Assembly (NCBI RefSeq): GCF_001487105.1
Contig: NZ_LN913000.1
Location: 248,001 to 312,000, forward strand
DNA: 64,000 nucleotides
Source: Mediterraneibacter massiliensis
Lineage (GTDB): Bacteria; Bacillota; Clostridia; Lachnospirales; Lachnospiraceae
Direction of reading: 5' to 3'
Shown here: piece after piece, positions 35,122 to 45,969 of the stretch
Layout of the letters: each line of letters starts with the position of its first letter
Position numbering within the stretch: position 1 is the stretch's first letter
Notes under the pieces: model-generated
What the model was told of the DNA's origin: nothing
The model's database searches: none
What the model saw: only the letters and a program-made list of their open reading frames with translations
Translations under genes and position numbers: made by a program

Positions 35122-35814
35122 ATGAAACGAGGAAAGAAATATATTGAAGCTGCTAAACTGATCGAAAGAGGAAATCTTTACGACAAAGAAGAAGCGGTAG
35201 CATTAGTGAAAAAGGCAGCAGTAGCAAAATTTGATGAAACAATCGAAGCTCATATCAGAACAGGATGTGACGGACGTCACGCTGATCAGCAGATCCGTGG
35301 TGCAGTCGTACTTCCTCACGGAACAGGAAAGAAAGTGCGTATTCTTGTATTTGCAAAGGATGCGAAAGCAGAAGAAGCAAAAGCTGCGGGAGCAGACTTT
35401 GTAGGTGGAGATGAATTGATCCCGAAGATCCAGAATGAAGGATGGCTGGATTTTGACGTTGTTGTCGCTACACCGGATATGATGGGTGTGGTAGGACGTC
35501 TCGGACGTGTACTCGGACCAAAAGGTTTAATGCCAAATCCGAAGGCGGGTACTGTTACAATGGACGTGACAAAAGCGATCAATGATATCAAAGCTGGTAA
35601 GATTGAATACAGACTTGACAAGACAAACATTATCCATGTGCCGATCGGTAAAGCATCTTTTACCGAAGAACAATTAGCGGACAACTTCCAGACGCTTATT
35701 GATGCGATCAATAAAGCAAAACCGGCAGCGGTGAAAGGACAGTATTTAAAGAGTATCGTTCTGACATCTACAATGGGACCTAGCGTGAAGGTAAACCCAC
35801 TGAAGCTGGCATAG
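35122..35814 (+). CDS. rplA: 50S ribosomal protein L1
   Basis: A 230-residue protein of full family length. Typical blocks are [40 protein letters not shown] and the C-terminal [11 protein letters not shown]1 binds the mobile L1 stalk of 23S rRNA and, in many bacteria, its own mRNA. The hairpins before rplK and rplA are the likely mRNA targets. Confidence 0.98.
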   Translation: MKRGKKYIEAAKLIERGNLYDKEEAVALVKKAAVAKFDETIEAHIRTGCDGRHADQQIRGAVVLPHGTGKKVRILVFAKDAKAEEAKAAGADFVGGDELIPKIQNEGWLDFDVVVATPDMMGVVGRLGRVLGPKGLMPNPKAGTVTMDVTKAINDIKAGKIEYRLDKTNIIHVPIGKASFTEEQLADNFQTLIDAINKAKPAAVKGQYLKSIVLTSTMGPSVKVNPLKLA

Positions 35815-35835
35815 ATTTTAAAAAGAAATACAGGG

Positions 35836-35866
35836 GCGGCAGAGGGATGTTTTCTGCCGCTTTTAA
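35836..35866 (+). terminator. Rho-independent terminator after rplA
   Basis: GCGGCAGA and TCTGCCGC form the stem, followed by TTTTAAAATT. Confidence 0.8.
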
Positions 35867-35889
35867 AATTACTAAAATGAAGAAAATGC

Positions 35890-35918
35890 TTGACAGTATG
35901 TAGATAACGTGCTATTTT
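35890..35918 (+). promoter_or_regulatory. Sigma-A promoter for rplJ-rplL
   Basis: TTGACA at 35890-35895, 17-base spacer, TATTTT at 35913-35918. It lies just before the L10-type leader. Confidence 0.65.
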
Positions 35919-35925
35919 ATATTAG

Positions 35926-36090
35926 TAACTGCCAAAGACAGCAGGTGCCGTAAGGCATAAGTTGAAAACGCCTGCCGAGGATGAGTGAAATTCTTGTAAG
36001 GAATTTAGAGCCTTCTGTGTCTTTGTGCGCAGAGGGTTTTTGTTTTTATAGTAAAACCCCTCCGGGTATAGGCAGTATACGCAAATAAAA
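35926..36090 (+). ncRNA. Ribosomal protein L10 leader
   Basis: The rplJ leader shows the arrangement of the Firmicutes L10 leader: an AGCAGGTGCCGTAAGGCATAAG arm paired with CGCCTGCCGAGG, a middle region, and a 3' terminator-like hairpin CCTTCTGTG..CGCAGAGGG followed by TTTTTGTTTTT. In the known family, the L10(L12)4 complex binds the first part and the terminator lowers rplJL expression. The family call is from pattern recognition. Confidence 0.8.
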
Positions 36091-36109
36091 TAAGGAGGTG
36101 TACCAGAAA

Positions 36110-36679
36110 GTGGCAAAAGTTGAATTAAAACAACCAATCGTAGATGCAATCGCAGAAGAAATTAAAGATGCTGAGTCAGTTGTTCTTGTAAATTATCGTG
36201 GTCTTACTGTGGCACAGGACACAGAACTGCGTAAACAGCTCAGAGAAGCAGGTGTGCTTTACAAAGTATATAAGAACACAATGATGAAAAGAGCTTTCGA
36301 AGGAACTGTATGTGAAGGTCTGGAAGAACATCTGGAAGGACCAAGCGCATTAGCAGTTTCCAAAGATGACGCTACAGCACCGGCAAGAATCCTCTGCAAT
36401 TTTGCTAAGACGGCAGACAAGCTGGAATTAAAAGGCGGTGTCGTAGAAGGAACAGTTTACGATACAGCGGGATTGACAGAACTTGCTAAGATTCCATCCA
36501 GAGATGAATTACTTTCCAAGTTGCTTGGAAGTATACAGTCACCGATCACAAACTTTGCTCGTGTTATTAATCAGATCGCAGAAAAAGGCGGCGCAGAGAA
36601 TTGTGAAGCGGCTCCGGCTGAAGAAGAAGCACCGGCAGAAGCTCCTGTTGAAGAAGCAGCGGCACCGGCAGAAGAATAA
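36110..36679 (+). CDS. rplJ: 50S ribosomal protein L10
   Basis: A 189-residue protein. GTG at 36110 (VAKVELKQPIVDAIAEEIK) is the start because TAAGGAGG ends 12 bp before it; the in-frame GTG at 36098 overlaps that site. The N-terminal rRNA-binding domain (VVLVNYRGLTVAQDTELR) and the C-terminal helix for L7/L12 dimers are followed by an Ala/Glu/Pro-rich tail. It forms the base of the L12 stalk and autoregulates through the L10 leader. Confidence 0.97.
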   Translation: MAKVELKQPIVDAIAEEIKDAESVVLVNYRGLTVAQDTELRKQLREAGVLYKVYKNTMMKRAFEGTVCEGLEEHLEGPSALAVSKDDATAPARILCNFAKTADKLELKGGVVEGTVYDTAGLTELAKIPSRDELLSKLLGSIQSPITNFARVINQIAEKGGAENCEAAPAEEEAPAEAPVEEAAAPAEE

Positions 36680-36745
36680 GAGCCTGGTACAAGTAAGACA
36701 GGCAGTTGTATAAAAAATAAAAGAAATGATATGGAGGAAATAAAA

Positions 36746-37120
36746 ATGGCTAAATTGACAACAGCTGAAATGATTGAAGCAATCAAAGAGTTATCAGTAT
36801 TAGAATTAAATGAATTAGTAAAAGCTTGTGAAGAAGAATTTGGTGTATCTGCAGCAGCAGGTGTTGTAGTTGCAGCGGCAGGCGGAGAAGCAGCAGCAGC
36901 TGAAGAAAAAGATGAGTTTGATGTAGAACTTGTATCTGCTGGTTCTTCTAAGGTTAAAGTAATCAAGGCTGTTCGTGAGATCACAGGACTTGGATTAAAA
37001 GAAGCAAAAGAGCTTGTTGACGGAGCTCCTAAGGTAGTAAAAGAAGCTGTTTCCAAGGCAGAAGCTGAAGAGATCAAGGCTAAACTGGAAGGCGAAGGCG
37101 CAGAAGTAAACCTGAAATAA
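36746..37120 (+). CDS. rplL: 50S ribosomal protein L7/L12
   Basis: A 124-residue acidic protein. It has an N-terminal dimerisation domain ([20 protein letters not shown]), an Ala/Gly-rich hinge (~38-55) and a C-terminal factor-binding domain ([20 protein letters not shown]). The ATG at 36746 follows ATGGAGGAAATAAAA; an in-frame ATG at 36731 contains that site. It recruits translation GTPases. Confidence 0.98.
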   Translation: MAKLTTAEMIEAIKELSVLELNELVKACEEEFGVSAAAGVVVAAAGGEAAAAEEKDEFDVELVSAGSSKVKVIKAVREITGLGLKEAKELVDGAPKVVKEAVSKAEAEEIKAKLEGEGAEVNLK

Positions 37121-37143
37121 TCGTCTCCAAAAGAGAGATTAAG

Positions 37144-37178
37144 ACCGCAGAAGATAAAACTTACTTCTGCGGTTTTTT
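37144..37178 (+). terminator. Terminator/attenuator between rplL and rpoB
   Basis: ACCGCAGAAG and CTTCTGCGGT form a 10-bp stem followed by six T. Since rpoB has its own promoter just downstream, this site can set the ribosomal protein to polymerase ratio. Confidence 0.9.
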
Positions 37179-37265
37179 GCATATACAGGAGATATAAATG
37201 TGAGTGGCTGCTATCACATTTGAAATAAAATGTCAAGAGAAAAATGAAAAAACAAGAGAAGAATG

Positions 37266-37295
37266 TTGACAATAAAAAGTGTTTTGTGTTATAGT
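37266..37295 (+). promoter_or_regulatory. Sigma-A promoter for rpoBC
   Basis: TTGACA at 37266-37271 and TATAGT at 37290-37295 with an 18-base spacer. Confidence 0.65.
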
Positions 37296-37299
37296 AAAA

Positions 37300-37486
37300 A
37301 ATGCGCTATTATGGAAAGGTATGCCATATAGAGGCAGAAACACTGCCGCAGAGCACTTTTCCTGTAAGTTAGTCAATTTAAACTGTTAAGGAAGACTTAG
37401 CAGTTTATAAATGCTGTTGTCCGGAGAAAGAGTTTCTGTGAAAAAACGGGCGGCAGTGCAAATAATAAATGAGGAGTGAAACGTCA
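37300..37486 (+). other. Structured rpoB leader
   Basis: About 185 transcribed bases before rpoB with no open frame of note. Hairpins visible include GGCAGAAACACTGCC and AAACTGTTAAGGAAGACTTAGCAGTTT split around a GAAGA loop. No known leader family was recognised. Confidence 0.4.
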
Positions 37487-40400
37487 ATGGAGAAAAACAG
37501 AATTCGTCCCATCACAAATGGAAAAAGTTTTCGCATGAGCTATTCCAGACAAAAAGAAGTATTAGAGATGCCGAATTTGATCGAAGTCCAGAAAGATTCT
37601 TATCAGTGGTTTCTGGATGAAGGGTTAAAAGAGGTTTTTGATGATATTTCCCCAATTGCTGATTACAGCGGCCATTTAAGCCTGGAATTTGTGGATTTTA
37701 CGCTCTGTGAGGATGACGTAAAGTACACGATCGAAGAGTGCAAAGAACGTGATGCAACGTATGCGGCGCCTTTAAAGGTGAGAGTGCGGCTTTACAACAA
37801 GGAAAATGATGAGATAAACGAACACGAGATCTTTATGGGAGATTTGCCGTTGATGACAAAGACAGGTACGTTTGTGATCAATGGCGCAGAACGTGTTATC
37901 GTAAGCCAGCTTGTACGTTCACCGGGGATATATTATGGGATCGCTCATGATAAGCTTGGGAAAGAGCTGTATTCAGCGACTGTGATCCCAAACCGCGGCG
38001 CATGGCTTGAATATGAGACAGACTCCAATGACGTTTTTTATGTACGTGTAGACAGAACAAGAAAAGTCCCCATCACAGTACTCATCCGTGCTCTGGGAAT
38101 CGGTACGAATGCAGAAATTCTGGAATTATTCGGGGAAGAGCCTAAGATCCTTGCCAGCTTTGGAAAAGATACGGCAGAAAACTATCAGGAGGGTCTGCTA
38201 GAGTTATATAAAAAGATCCGTCCGGGTGAGCCGCTCGCGGTGGACAGCGCGGAAAGCCTGATCACAAGTATGTTCTTTGATCCAAGAAGATATGACCTGG
38301 CAAAAGTGGGCCGTTATAAATTTAATAAAAAATTGCTGCTGAAGAACCGTGTAAATGGTTGTATCCTTGCAGAGGATGTGGTGAGTCAGATAACCGGGGA
38401 AGTAGTAGCTGAAAAGGGGACAAAGATTACCCGGGAGATTGCGGATGCGATCCAGAACTGTGCTGCTCCGTATCTTTGGGTAGAAGGGGAAGATGAGAGC
38501 CGTAATATTAAGATCTTATCCAATATGATGGTGGATCTGCAGGCTGTAGTAGACATCGATCCGAAAGAAGTTGGCGTGACAGAACAGGTATATTATCCTG
38601 TACTTGCAGGAATACTGGAGGAGTCAGCAGGAGACATCGAGGAACTGAAAAGTCTGATCCGTCGGGATATACATGATCTGATTCCGAAACATATTACAAA
38701 GGATGATATTCTTGCATCCATTAACTATAATATCCATTTGGAATACGGCATGGGAAATGACGATGATATCGACCATTTAGGAAACCGCCGTATCCGTGCG
38801 GTCGGAGAGCTGCTCCAGAATCAGTACAGAATCGGTCTGTCCAGATTAGAGAGAGTTGTCCGAGAAAGAATGACAACACAGGATCAGGATGGTATCTCTC
38901 CGCAGTCATTGATCAATATTAAGCCGGTTACTGCGGCTGTGAAAGAATTCTTTGGTTCTTCCCAGCTGTCACAGTTCATGGATCAGAACAACCCGCTCGG
39001 CGAGCTGACACATAAGAGACGTCTGTCTGCATTGGGACCGGGTGGTCTGTCCAGGGATCGTGCCGGATTCGAGGTGCGTGACGTACACTATTCCCACTAT
39101 GGAAGAATGTGTCCTATCGAGACGCCGGAAGGTCCGAATATCGGCCTGATCAACTCTTTGGCTACGTACGCAAGGATCAATGAATACGGTTTCGTGGAGG
39201 CGCCGTACCGCAAGATCGACAAGACAGATCCGGAGAATCCGGTCGTGACAGAAGAAGTTGTCTATATGACAGCTGATGAAGAAGATAATTACCATGTTGC
39301 ACAGGCGAATACGCCATTGGATGCAGAAGGACATTTCATAAATAAGAATGTATCCGGTCGTTACCGTGAAGAGACACAAGAGTATGAGAAAAGCAAATTT
39401 GATTACATGGATGTGTCTCCGAAGATGGTATTTTCTGTGGCTACCGCATTGATTCCTTTCCTGGAAAATGACGATGCGAACCGCGCTTTGATGGGATCTA
39501 ACATGCAGCGTCAGGCAGTGCCCCTTTTGACAACGGAAGCACCAGTCGTAGGGACAGGTATGGAAGTAAAAGCAGCGGTAGACTCCGGTGTATGTATTGT
39601 CGCAGAGCAGGCAGGAACAGTAGAACGTTCTACTTCTAAGGAAATCATTATACGGCATGAGGATGGAACAAAGAAAACATATAAGCTGACGAAATTTTTG
39701 AGAAGTAACCAGAGCAACTGCTACAATCAGAGACCAATCGTAGAAAAGGGCGAACAGATAGAAGCAGGACAGGTTATCGCAGATGGTCCGTCTACAGCAA
39801 ACGGAGAAATGGCGCTCGGTAAGAACCCATTGATCGGCTTTATGACATGGGAAGGCTACAACTATGAGGACGCAGTTTTGCTCAGTGAGAGACTGGTGCA
39901 GGATGACGTTTATACTTCTGTGCATATTGAAGAGTATGAGGCAGAGGCAAGAGATACAAAGCTGGGACCGGAAGAGATCACAAGAGATATTCCGGGTGTA
40001 GGCGATGATGCGCTCAAAGACCTGGATGAGAGAGGAATCATACGTATAGGTGCGGAAGTGCGTGCAGGGGATATTCTGGTCGGGAAAGTAACTCCAAAGG
40101 GAGAGACAGAACTGACGGCAGAAGAACGCTTGCTGCGTGCGATCTTCGGTGAGAAGGCAAGAGAAGTCAGAGATACCTCTTTGAAAGTACCGCATGGTGA
40201 ATATGGTATTGTCGTAGACGCAAAGGTATTTACAAGAGAAAATGGGGATGAACTGTCTCCGGGCGTAAATCAGGCAGTTCGCATTTATATCGCGCAGAAG
40301 AGAAAGATCTCTGTAGGAGATAAGATGGCGGGACGTCATGGAAACAAGGGTGTTGTTTCCCGTGTGCTTCCGGTAGAGGATATGCCGTTCCTTCCGAATG

Positions 40401-41344
40401 GACGTCCGCTTGATATTGTTCTGAATCCTCTGGGTGTGCCGTCACGTATGAATATCGGACAGGTATTGGAGATCCATCTAAGTCTTGCGGCGAAAGCACT
40501 GGGATTCAATATCTCTACACCTGTATTCGACGGTGCGAACGAGATAGATATTATGGATACACTGGATCTGGCAAATGATTATGTCAATCTGGAATGGGAA
40601 GAATTTGAGAAGAAACATGGAGAAGAGCTGCTTCCGGAAGTATTGCAGTATCTTTCTGACAATAGAGAGCACAGAAAATTATGGAAGGGTGTTCCGTTGT
40701 CCAGAGATGGAAAAGTACGCCTGCGCGACGGACGTACCGGAGAGTTCTTTGACAGTCCGGTTACGATCGGACACATGCATTATCTGAAACTGCATCATCT
40801 GGTTGATGATAAGATCCACGCACGTTCGACAGGTCCTTACTCACTGGTAACACAGCAGCCTCTGGGCGGAAAGGCTCAGTTCGGCGGACAGCGGTTCGGA
40901 GAGATGGAAGTATGGGCGCTGGAAGCATATGGAGCATCCTATACACTGCAAGAGATCTTGACTGTGAAGTCTGATGATGTGGTTGGCCGTGTCAAGACTT
41001 ACGAAGCCATCATTAAGGGAGAGAATATTCCGGAACCAGGTGTTCCAGAGTCTTTCAAAGTATTGTTAAAAGAGCTGCAGTCACTTGCTTTGGATGTACG
41101 TGTGCTGCGTGATGATAATACAGAAGTAGAAATTATGGAAACTGTAGATTATGGTGAGACAGATCTGCGTCATATCATTGAAGGCGATAAAAAGTATCGC
41201 GATGAAAATGAGTCATTTGGCGCACATGGATTCACCGAACAGGAATTTGTCGGAGAAGAACTCGAAGATGTAGAACCGGAAGAAGAACCGGATGAGGAAG
41301 AACTGAATCTGGAATTTGACGAATACCTGGATGACGAAGAATAG
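37487..41344 (+). CDS. rpoB: DNA-directed RNA polymerase subunit beta
   Basis: A 1285-residue beta subunit. The rifampicin-pocket region reads [20 protein letters not shown] then [10 protein letters not shown], which is the sensitive-type sequence at the well-known resistance positions. Later blocks include the active-centre [15 protein letters not shown]. The acidic tail ([16 protein letters not shown]) is typical of Firmicutes. I start at ATG 37487 after GAGGAGTGAAACGTCA; the in-frame ATG at 37469 overlaps that site. Confidence 0.98.
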   Translation: MEKNRIRPITNGKSFRMSYSRQKEVLEMPNLIEVQKDSYQWFLDEGLKEVFDDISPIADYSGHLSLEFVDFTLCEDDVKYTIEECKERDATYAAPLKVRVRLYNKENDEINEHEIFMGDLPLMTKTGTFVINGAERVIVSQLVRSPGIYYGIAHDKLGKELYSATVIPNRGAWLEYETDSNDVFYVRVDRTRKVPITVLIRALGIGTNAEILELFGEEPKILASFGKDTAENYQEGLLELYKKIRPGEPLAVDSAESLITSMFFDPRRYDLAKVGRYKFNKKLLLKNRVNGCILAEDVVSQITGEVVAEKGTKITREIADAIQNCAAPYLWVEGEDESRNIKILSNMMVDLQAVVDIDPKEVGVTEQVYYPVLAGILEESAGDIEELKSLIRRDIHDLIPKHITKDDILASINYNIHLEYGMGNDDDIDHLGNRRIRAVGELLQNQYRIGLSRLERVVRERMTTQDQDGISPQSLINIKPVTAAVKEFFGSSQLSQFMDQNNPLGELTHKRRLSALGPGGLSRDRAGFEVRDVHYSHYGRMCPIETPEGPNIGLINSLATYARINEYGFVEAPYRKIDKTDPENPVVTEEVVYMTADEEDNYHVAQANTPLDAEGHFINKNVSGRYREETQEYEKSKFDYMDVSPKMVFSVATALIPFLENDDANRALMGSNMQRQAVPLLTTEAPVVGTGMEVKAAVDSGVCIVAEQAGTVERSTSKEIIIRHEDGTKKTYKLTKFLRSNQSNCYNQRPIVEKGEQIEAGQVIADGPSTANGEMALGKNPLIGFMTWEGYNYEDAVLLSERLVQDDVYTSVHIEEYEAEARDTKLGPEEITRDIPGVGDDALKDLDERGIIRIGAEVRAGDILVGKVTPKGETELTAEERLLRAIFGEKAREVRDTSLKVPHGEYGIVVDAKVFTRENGDELSPGVNQAVRIYIAQKRKISVGDKMAGRHGNKGVVSRVLPVEDMPFLPNGRPLDIVLNPLGVPSRMNIGQVLEIHLSLAAKALGFNISTPVFDGANEIDIMDTLDLANDYVNLEWEEFEKKHGEELLPEVLQYLSDNREHRKLWKGVPLSRDGKVRLRDGRTGEFFDSPVTIGHMHYLKLHHLVDDKIHARSTGPYSLVTQQPLGGKAQFGGQRFGEMEVWALEAYGASYTLQEILTVKSDDVVGRVKTYEAIIKGENIPEPGVPESFKVLLKELQSLALDVRVLRDDNTEVEIMETVDYGETDLRHIIEGDKKYRDENESFGAHGFTEQEFVGEELEDVEPEEEPDEEELNLEFDEYLDDEE

Positions 41345-41358
41345 GAGGAGCCGATCAT

Positions 41359-44300
41359 ATGCCAAACAGTAATGAACAACAGTATCAACCATTAACTTTT
41401 GATGCAATCAAAATCGGGCTGGCTTCACCGGAAAAAATCATGGAATGGTCAAGAGGCGAGGTTACAAAACCGGAAACGATCAATTACAGGACCTTAAAAC
41501 CAGAAAAAGACGGGCTTTTCTGTGAACGTATTTTCGGACCAAGCAAAGACTGGGAATGCCATTGTGGAAAATATAAAAAGATCCGCTACAAAGGGGTTGT
41601 GTGTGACCGCTGCGGCGTTGAGGTCACTAAGGCAAGTGTACGCCGTGAACGTATGGGGCATATCGCCCTTGCGGCTCCGGTCTCACATATTTGGTATTTT
41701 AAAGGAATTCCAAGCCGCATGGGACTGATCTTAGATATATCGCCAAGGACACTGGAGAGAGTACTGTATTTTGCGTCTTATATCGTATTGGATAAGGGGG
41801 AGACAGATCTGCAGTACAAACAGATCTTATCCGAGGCAGAATATCAGGAACAGAAAGAAAAATGGGGATACGGCTCCTTCCGTGTAGGAATGGGCGCAGA
41901 GGCGATAAAAGAACTTCTGGAATCCATTGATCTGGAAAAAGAATATAAAGAACTGCAGGCAGGACTGGAAAATGCAACGGGACAAAAGCGTGCAAGAATC
42001 GTAAAACGACTCGAAGTAGTAGAGGCTTTCCGCGAATCCGGCAATAAACCGGAATGGATGATCCTCACTGCGATCCCGGTCATCCCACCGGATCTGCGTC
42101 CTATGGTACAGTTGGACGGAGGACGTTTTGCAACCTCTGATTTAAATGATCTGTACAGAAGGATCATCAACCGGAACAACCGACTGAAAAGATTGTTAGA
42201 GTTGGGAGCGCCGGATATTATCGTAAGAAACGAAAAGCGTATGCTGCAGGAAGCGGTAGATGCGCTGATCGATAACGGACGCCGTGGCCGTCCGGTAACA
42301 GGACCTGGAAACAGAGCTTTGAAGTCTCTGTCTGATATGCTGAAAGGGAAATCCGGACGTTTCCGTCAGAATCTGCTCGGAAAACGTGTTGACTATTCCG
42401 GACGTTCGGTTATCGTCGTAGGACCGGAACTGAAGATCTATCAGTGCGGTCTGCCTAAAGAAATGGCAATTGAGCTGTTTAAACCATTTGTTATGAAAGA
42501 ACTAGTAGCAAATGGAACAGCACACAATATTAAAAATGCAAAAAAAATGGTAGAGAGACTTCAGCCGGAGGTATGGGATGTTCTGGAAGAAGTGATCAAA
42601 GAGCATCCGGTTATGTTAAACCGTGCCCCCACACTGCACAGACTTGGTATTCAGGCATTTGAACCGATCCTGGTAGAGGGTAAGGCGATCAAGCTGCATC
42701 CGCTGGTATGTACTGCGTACAATGCCGATTTTGACGGAGACCAGATGGCCGTACACGTACCGCTGTCCGTGGAAGCACAGGCAGAGTGCCGTTTCCTGCT
42801 TCTCTCACCGAACAACCTGCTGAAACCATCGGATGGTGGTCCGGTGGCGGTGCCTTCACAGGATATGGTACTTGGTATTTATTATCTGACACAGGAAAGA
42901 CCAGGCGCTAAAGGGGAAGGCATGTTCTTCAAGAGCGTCAGCGAAGCAATCCTTGCATACGAGAATGGATATATTACTTTGCACTCCAAGATTAAAGTAC
43001 GTGTTTCTAAGGAGATGCCGGATGGAACGCTGAAGTCTGGTACGATCGATGCGACTTTGGGACGGCTTTTATTCAATGAGATCATTCCGCAGGATCTGGG
43101 ATTTGTAGACAGAGAAGTTGAAGGCAACGAATTGTTGCTTGAAGTAGACTTCCACGTAGGAAAGAAGCAGTTAAAGCAGATCCTGGAGAAAGTTATCAAT
43201 ACCCATGGAGCTACACAGACGGCAGAAGTGCTGGATGATGTAAAAGCGATCGGATATAAGTTTTCTACGAGAGCGGCCATGACGGTATCTATCTCTGATA
43301 TGACTGTACCTCCGCAGAAACCGCAGATGATCGAAGAAGCGCAGAATACGGTAGACAGGATCACGAAGAATTACAAACGTGGTCTGATCACCGAGGAAGA
43401 ACGCTATAAAGAAGTTGTAGAAACATGGAAAGCAACGGATGATAAGCTGACAGAAGCATTGCTTTCTGGTTTGGATAAATATAATAATATCTTTATGATG
43501 GCAGACTCCGGAGCCCGTGGTTCTGATAAGCAGATTAAACAGCTTGCAGGTATGCGTGGTCTGATGGCAGATACGACAGGACGTACGATCGAGCTGCCGA
43601 TCAAGTCCAATTTCCGTGAAGGTCTGGACGTACTGGAATATTTCATGTCTGCGCATGGTGCTCGTAAAGGTCTGTCTGATACGGCGCTGCGTACAGCCGA
43701 TTCCGGTTACCTGACAAGACGTCTTGTGGATGTTTCTCAGGAACTGATCATACATGACAGCGATTGTGTAGAACCGGGCAAAGAAATTCCAGGTATGTAT
43801 GTAAAAGCTTTCATGGATGGCAATGAAGAGATCGAAAGTCTCCAGGAACGTATTACCGGACGTTTCTCCTGTGAGGATATTAAAGATAAAGAGGGAAATG
43901 TACTTGTAAAAGCAAATCATATGATCACACCAAGACGTGCTGAGAGAGTTATGAAAAAAGGTGTGGACGAGAATGGTGAGCCGCTCCAGAAAGTAAAGAT
44001 CCGTACGATCCTTACCTGTAAGTGTAAAGACGGCGTATGCTCTAAGTGTTACGGTGCTAACATGGCGACAGGAGAGGCGGTACAGGTAGGAGAAGCAGTT
44101 GGTATCATTGCTGCGCAGTCTATCGGTGAGCCGGGTACACAGCTTACTATGCGTACTTTCCACACGGGTGGTGTTGCCGGTGATGATATCACACAGGGTC
44201 TTCCTCGTGTCGAAGAACTTTTCGAGGCGAGAAAGCCAAAGGGTCTTGCAATCATTACAGAATTTGCAGGAAAGGCAACGATCAGCGATACAAAGAAACG

Positions 44301-44988
44301 GCGTGAGATCATCGTGAATAATGATGAGACAGGCGAATCCAAGGCATATCTGATCCCTTATGGCTCCAGGATTAAGATTCAGGATGGAGCAGAGTTAGAG
44401 GCCGGAGACGAATTGACAGAAGGTAGTGTCAATCCGCATGATATTCTGAAGATCAAAGGCCTGCGTGCAGTGCAGGATTACATGATCCAGGAAGTACAGC
44501 GTGTATACCGTCTGCAGGGAGTTGAAATCAATGACAAGCACATTGAGGTCATCGTGCGCCAGATGCTGAAAAAAGTGCGTGTAGAAGAAAAAGGCGACAG
44601 TGATTTCCTTCCAGGCATGATGGAAGATGTCTTGGAGTTTAACGAGGTAAATGAACGTCTGGAGGCCGAAGGCAAAGAGCCTGCTACAGGAGAGCAGATC
44701 ATGCTCGGTATCACAAAGGCATCTCTTGCCACGGATTCCTTCCTTTCAGCAGCTTCTTTCCAGGAGACGACAAAAGTCCTGACAGAAGCGGCAATCAAAG
44801 GAAAAGTTGACCATCTGGTAGGCTTAAAGGAAAATGTCATCATTGGTAAGCACATTCCTGCCGGAACAGGTATGAAGAAATACCGTGACGTCAAACTCAG
44901 TACAGAGTTAGAGCAGGAAGAGGACATCAGTTTCGAGGAAGAAGTGGAGTTAGAAGAGGAATTGATGCCTGCAGAAGAGACAGAATAA
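41359..44988 (+). CDS. rpoC: DNA-directed RNA polymerase subunit beta'
   Basis: A 1209-residue beta' subunit starting 14 bp after rpoB with ATAGGAGGAGCCGATCAT. It has the N-terminal zinc site ([10 protein letters not shown] then CDRCGVEV), the catalytic magnesium motif [16 protein letters not shown], the trigger-loop region and the second zinc cluster ([13 protein letters not shown]). The frame is intact. Confidence 0.98.
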   Translation: MPNSNEQQYQPLTFDAIKIGLASPEKIMEWSRGEVTKPETINYRTLKPEKDGLFCERIFGPSKDWECHCGKYKKIRYKGVVCDRCGVEVTKASVRRERMGHIALAAPVSHIWYFKGIPSRMGLILDISPRTLERVLYFASYIVLDKGETDLQYKQILSEAEYQEQKEKWGYGSFRVGMGAEAIKELLESIDLEKEYKELQAGLENATGQKRARIVKRLEVVEAFRESGNKPEWMILTAIPVIPPDLRPMVQLDGGRFATSDLNDLYRRIINRNNRLKRLLELGAPDIIVRNEKRMLQEAVDALIDNGRRGRPVTGPGNRALKSLSDMLKGKSGRFRQNLLGKRVDYSGRSVIVVGPELKIYQCGLPKEMAIELFKPFVMKELVANGTAHNIKNAKKMVERLQPEVWDVLEEVIKEHPVMLNRAPTLHRLGIQAFEPILVEGKAIKLHPLVCTAYNADFDGDQMAVHVPLSVEAQAECRFLLLSPNNLLKPSDGGPVAVPSQDMVLGIYYLTQERPGAKGEGMFFKSVSEAILAYENGYITLHSKIKVRVSKEMPDGTLKSGTIDATLGRLLFNEIIPQDLGFVDREVEGNELLLEVDFHVGKKQLKQILEKVINTHGATQTAEVLDDVKAIGYKFSTRAAMTVSISDMTVPPQKPQMIEEAQNTVDRITKNYKRGLITEEERYKEVVETWKATDDKLTEALLSGLDKYNNIFMMADSGARGSDKQIKQLAGMRGLMADTTGRTIELPIKSNFREGLDVLEYFMSAHGARKGLSDTALRTADSGYLTRRLVDVSQELIIHDSDCVEPGKEIPGMYVKAFMDGNEEIESLQERITGRFSCEDIKDKEGNVLVKANHMITPRRAERVMKKGVDENGEPLQKVKIRTILTCKCKDGVCSKCYGANMATGEAVQVGEAVGIIAAQSIGEPGTQLTMRTFHTGGVAGDDITQGLPRVEELFEARKPKGLAIITEFAGKATISDTKKRREIIVNNDETGESKAYLIPYGSRIKIQDGAELEAGDELTEGSVNPHDILKIKGLRAVQDYMIQEVQRVYRLQGVEINDKHIEVIVRQMLKKVRVEEKGDSDFLPGMMEDVLEFNEVNERLEAEGKEPATGEQIMLGITKASLATDSFLSAASFQETTKVLTEAAIKGKVDHLVGLKENVIIGKHIPAGTGMKKYRDVKLSTELEQEEDISFEEEVELEEELMPAEETE

Positions 44989-45023
44989 AGAGAATTTCAT
45001 AAAAGAAATAAGTATTTTATAAG

Positions 45024-45074
45024 AACCGTTGTCAAGGGTGAAAATTCTAAAAAATCTAAGACAACGGTTTTTTA
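45024..45074 (+). terminator. Rho-independent terminator of the rpoBC operon
   Basis: AACCGTTGTC pairs with GACAACGGTT across a 26-base loop, followed by TTTTTATG. Confidence 0.8.
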
Positions 45075-45138
45075 TGTCTATATTTTCGGGGATACTTGTA
45101 AATAGAAAAAAATAATTGTATATAATACACAAAAAGTA

Positions 45139-45167
45139 TTGACAATAAAAGATGTATTGAGTAATAT
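45139..45167 (+). promoter_or_regulatory. Sigma-A promoter for the GntR-asparaginase operon
   Basis: TTGACA at 45139-45144, 17-base spacer, TAATAT at 45162-45167. The operator palindrome begins 10 bp downstream of the -10 box. Confidence 0.65.
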
Positions 45168-45177
45168 AGAATAAAAA

Positions 45178-45203
45178 TACATTAGTGATATATCACTGAT
45201 GTA
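45178..45203. promoter_or_regulatory. Palindromic operator, probably for the GntR regulator
   Basis: TACATTAGTGATA and TATCACTGATGTA form a 26-bp palindrome with a single mismatched pair. It covers the expected transcription start, 40 bp before the GntR start codon. The position and symmetry suit autorepression by a dimeric FadR-type regulator. Confidence 0.7.
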
Positions 45204-45243
45204 TAAATAGGATTTTATAAATATATCATAAGGGAGGGAAGAA

Positions 45244-45891
45244 ATGGCAAAGAGACAGTCTATGACCGAGCGAGTTCTCCAGGAGCTGAGGAATGATATT
45301 ATCAATTGGAACTATGAAGAAAATGATATGATCACAGAGGCAGAAATATCGGAGAAATTTGGTGTTAGTAAGACACCATCCAGAGAAGCTCTGAATTATC
45401 TATGCATGGAAGGATTTCTTGAGAAAATTCCAAATAAAGGGTATCTGGTGAAGGGAATATCTGTCACTGAGCTGCAAAGCCTTTTTCAGTTTAGAGGTGT
45501 ACTGGAAAAAGCCTCTGCCGAGATGGCGATTCAATATGCTACAGATGAGGAACTGAAATTTTTGAAAGACTATACGAAAGAACAGATCGCGAAAATTGAA
45601 GGAAGCACATATCAGGAATATAGTGAGATGAATATGCAGTTTCATATGTCTGTTGCATATTTATCGAGAAATCCGTATTTGATGTCATCTCTTGAAAGCA
45701 TATTGAATAAACTAAGGCGTGTACTGGTGAAAGACTGGAAAAGTTCAAAAGCTAAAAGCCTTATGGAGGAGCATTTAAAGCTGATCGATGCTCTATGCGC
45801 AAGGGATGTGGAGAAGGCGAAACAATATGTGGAAAGAGAGATGGGAGGTGTAGAATATAGACTATATTTTAGAGAAGGAAAGAATTTTTAA
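45244..45891 (+). CDS. GntR family transcriptional regulator (FadR/FCD type)
   Basis: A 215-residue protein. The N-terminal winged helix (ITEAEISEKFGVSKTPSREA) is followed by an all-helical FCD ligand-binding domain (FRGVLEKASAEMAIQYA, with conserved histidines later at MQFHMSVAYL and EEHLKLIDAL). FCD members often bind a carboxylate through a metal. It begins an operon with an asparaginase, an NCS1 permease and a creatininase-like hydrolase, and so probably senses their substrate or product. AAGGGAGGGAAGAA precedes the ATG. Confidence 0.93.
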   Translation: MAKRQSMTERVLQELRNDIINWNYEENDMITEAEISEKFGVSKTPSREALNYLCMEGFLEKIPNKGYLVKGISVTELQSLFQFRGVLEKASAEMAIQYATDEELKFLKDYTKEQIAKIEGSTYQEYSEMNMQFHMSVAYLSRNPYLMSSLESILNKLRRVLVKDWKSSKAKSLMEEHLKLIDALCARDVEKAKQYVEREMGGVEYRLYFREGKNF

Positions 45892-45969
45892 ATATGTTTC
45901 CGTGGAGTAAATGTTGGGCTGTTTCCAAAATCTTCGCTGCATATCAAAACAAGAAGAGGGGAGGAATGC

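Noticed and set aside
36571..37272. 233-residue Ser/Ala-rich reverse-strand frame over rplL
   Set aside because: It is the antisense shadow of Glu/Ala-rich ribosomal protein genes.
38900..39150. Possible rifampicin resistance in rpoB
   Set aside because: The pocket sequence ([22 protein letters not shown]) is the ordinary sensitive form at the well-known positions.
38969..40339. 456-residue reverse-strand open frame inside rpoB
   Set aside because: It is wholly antisense to an intact, highly conserved gene and resembles no family.
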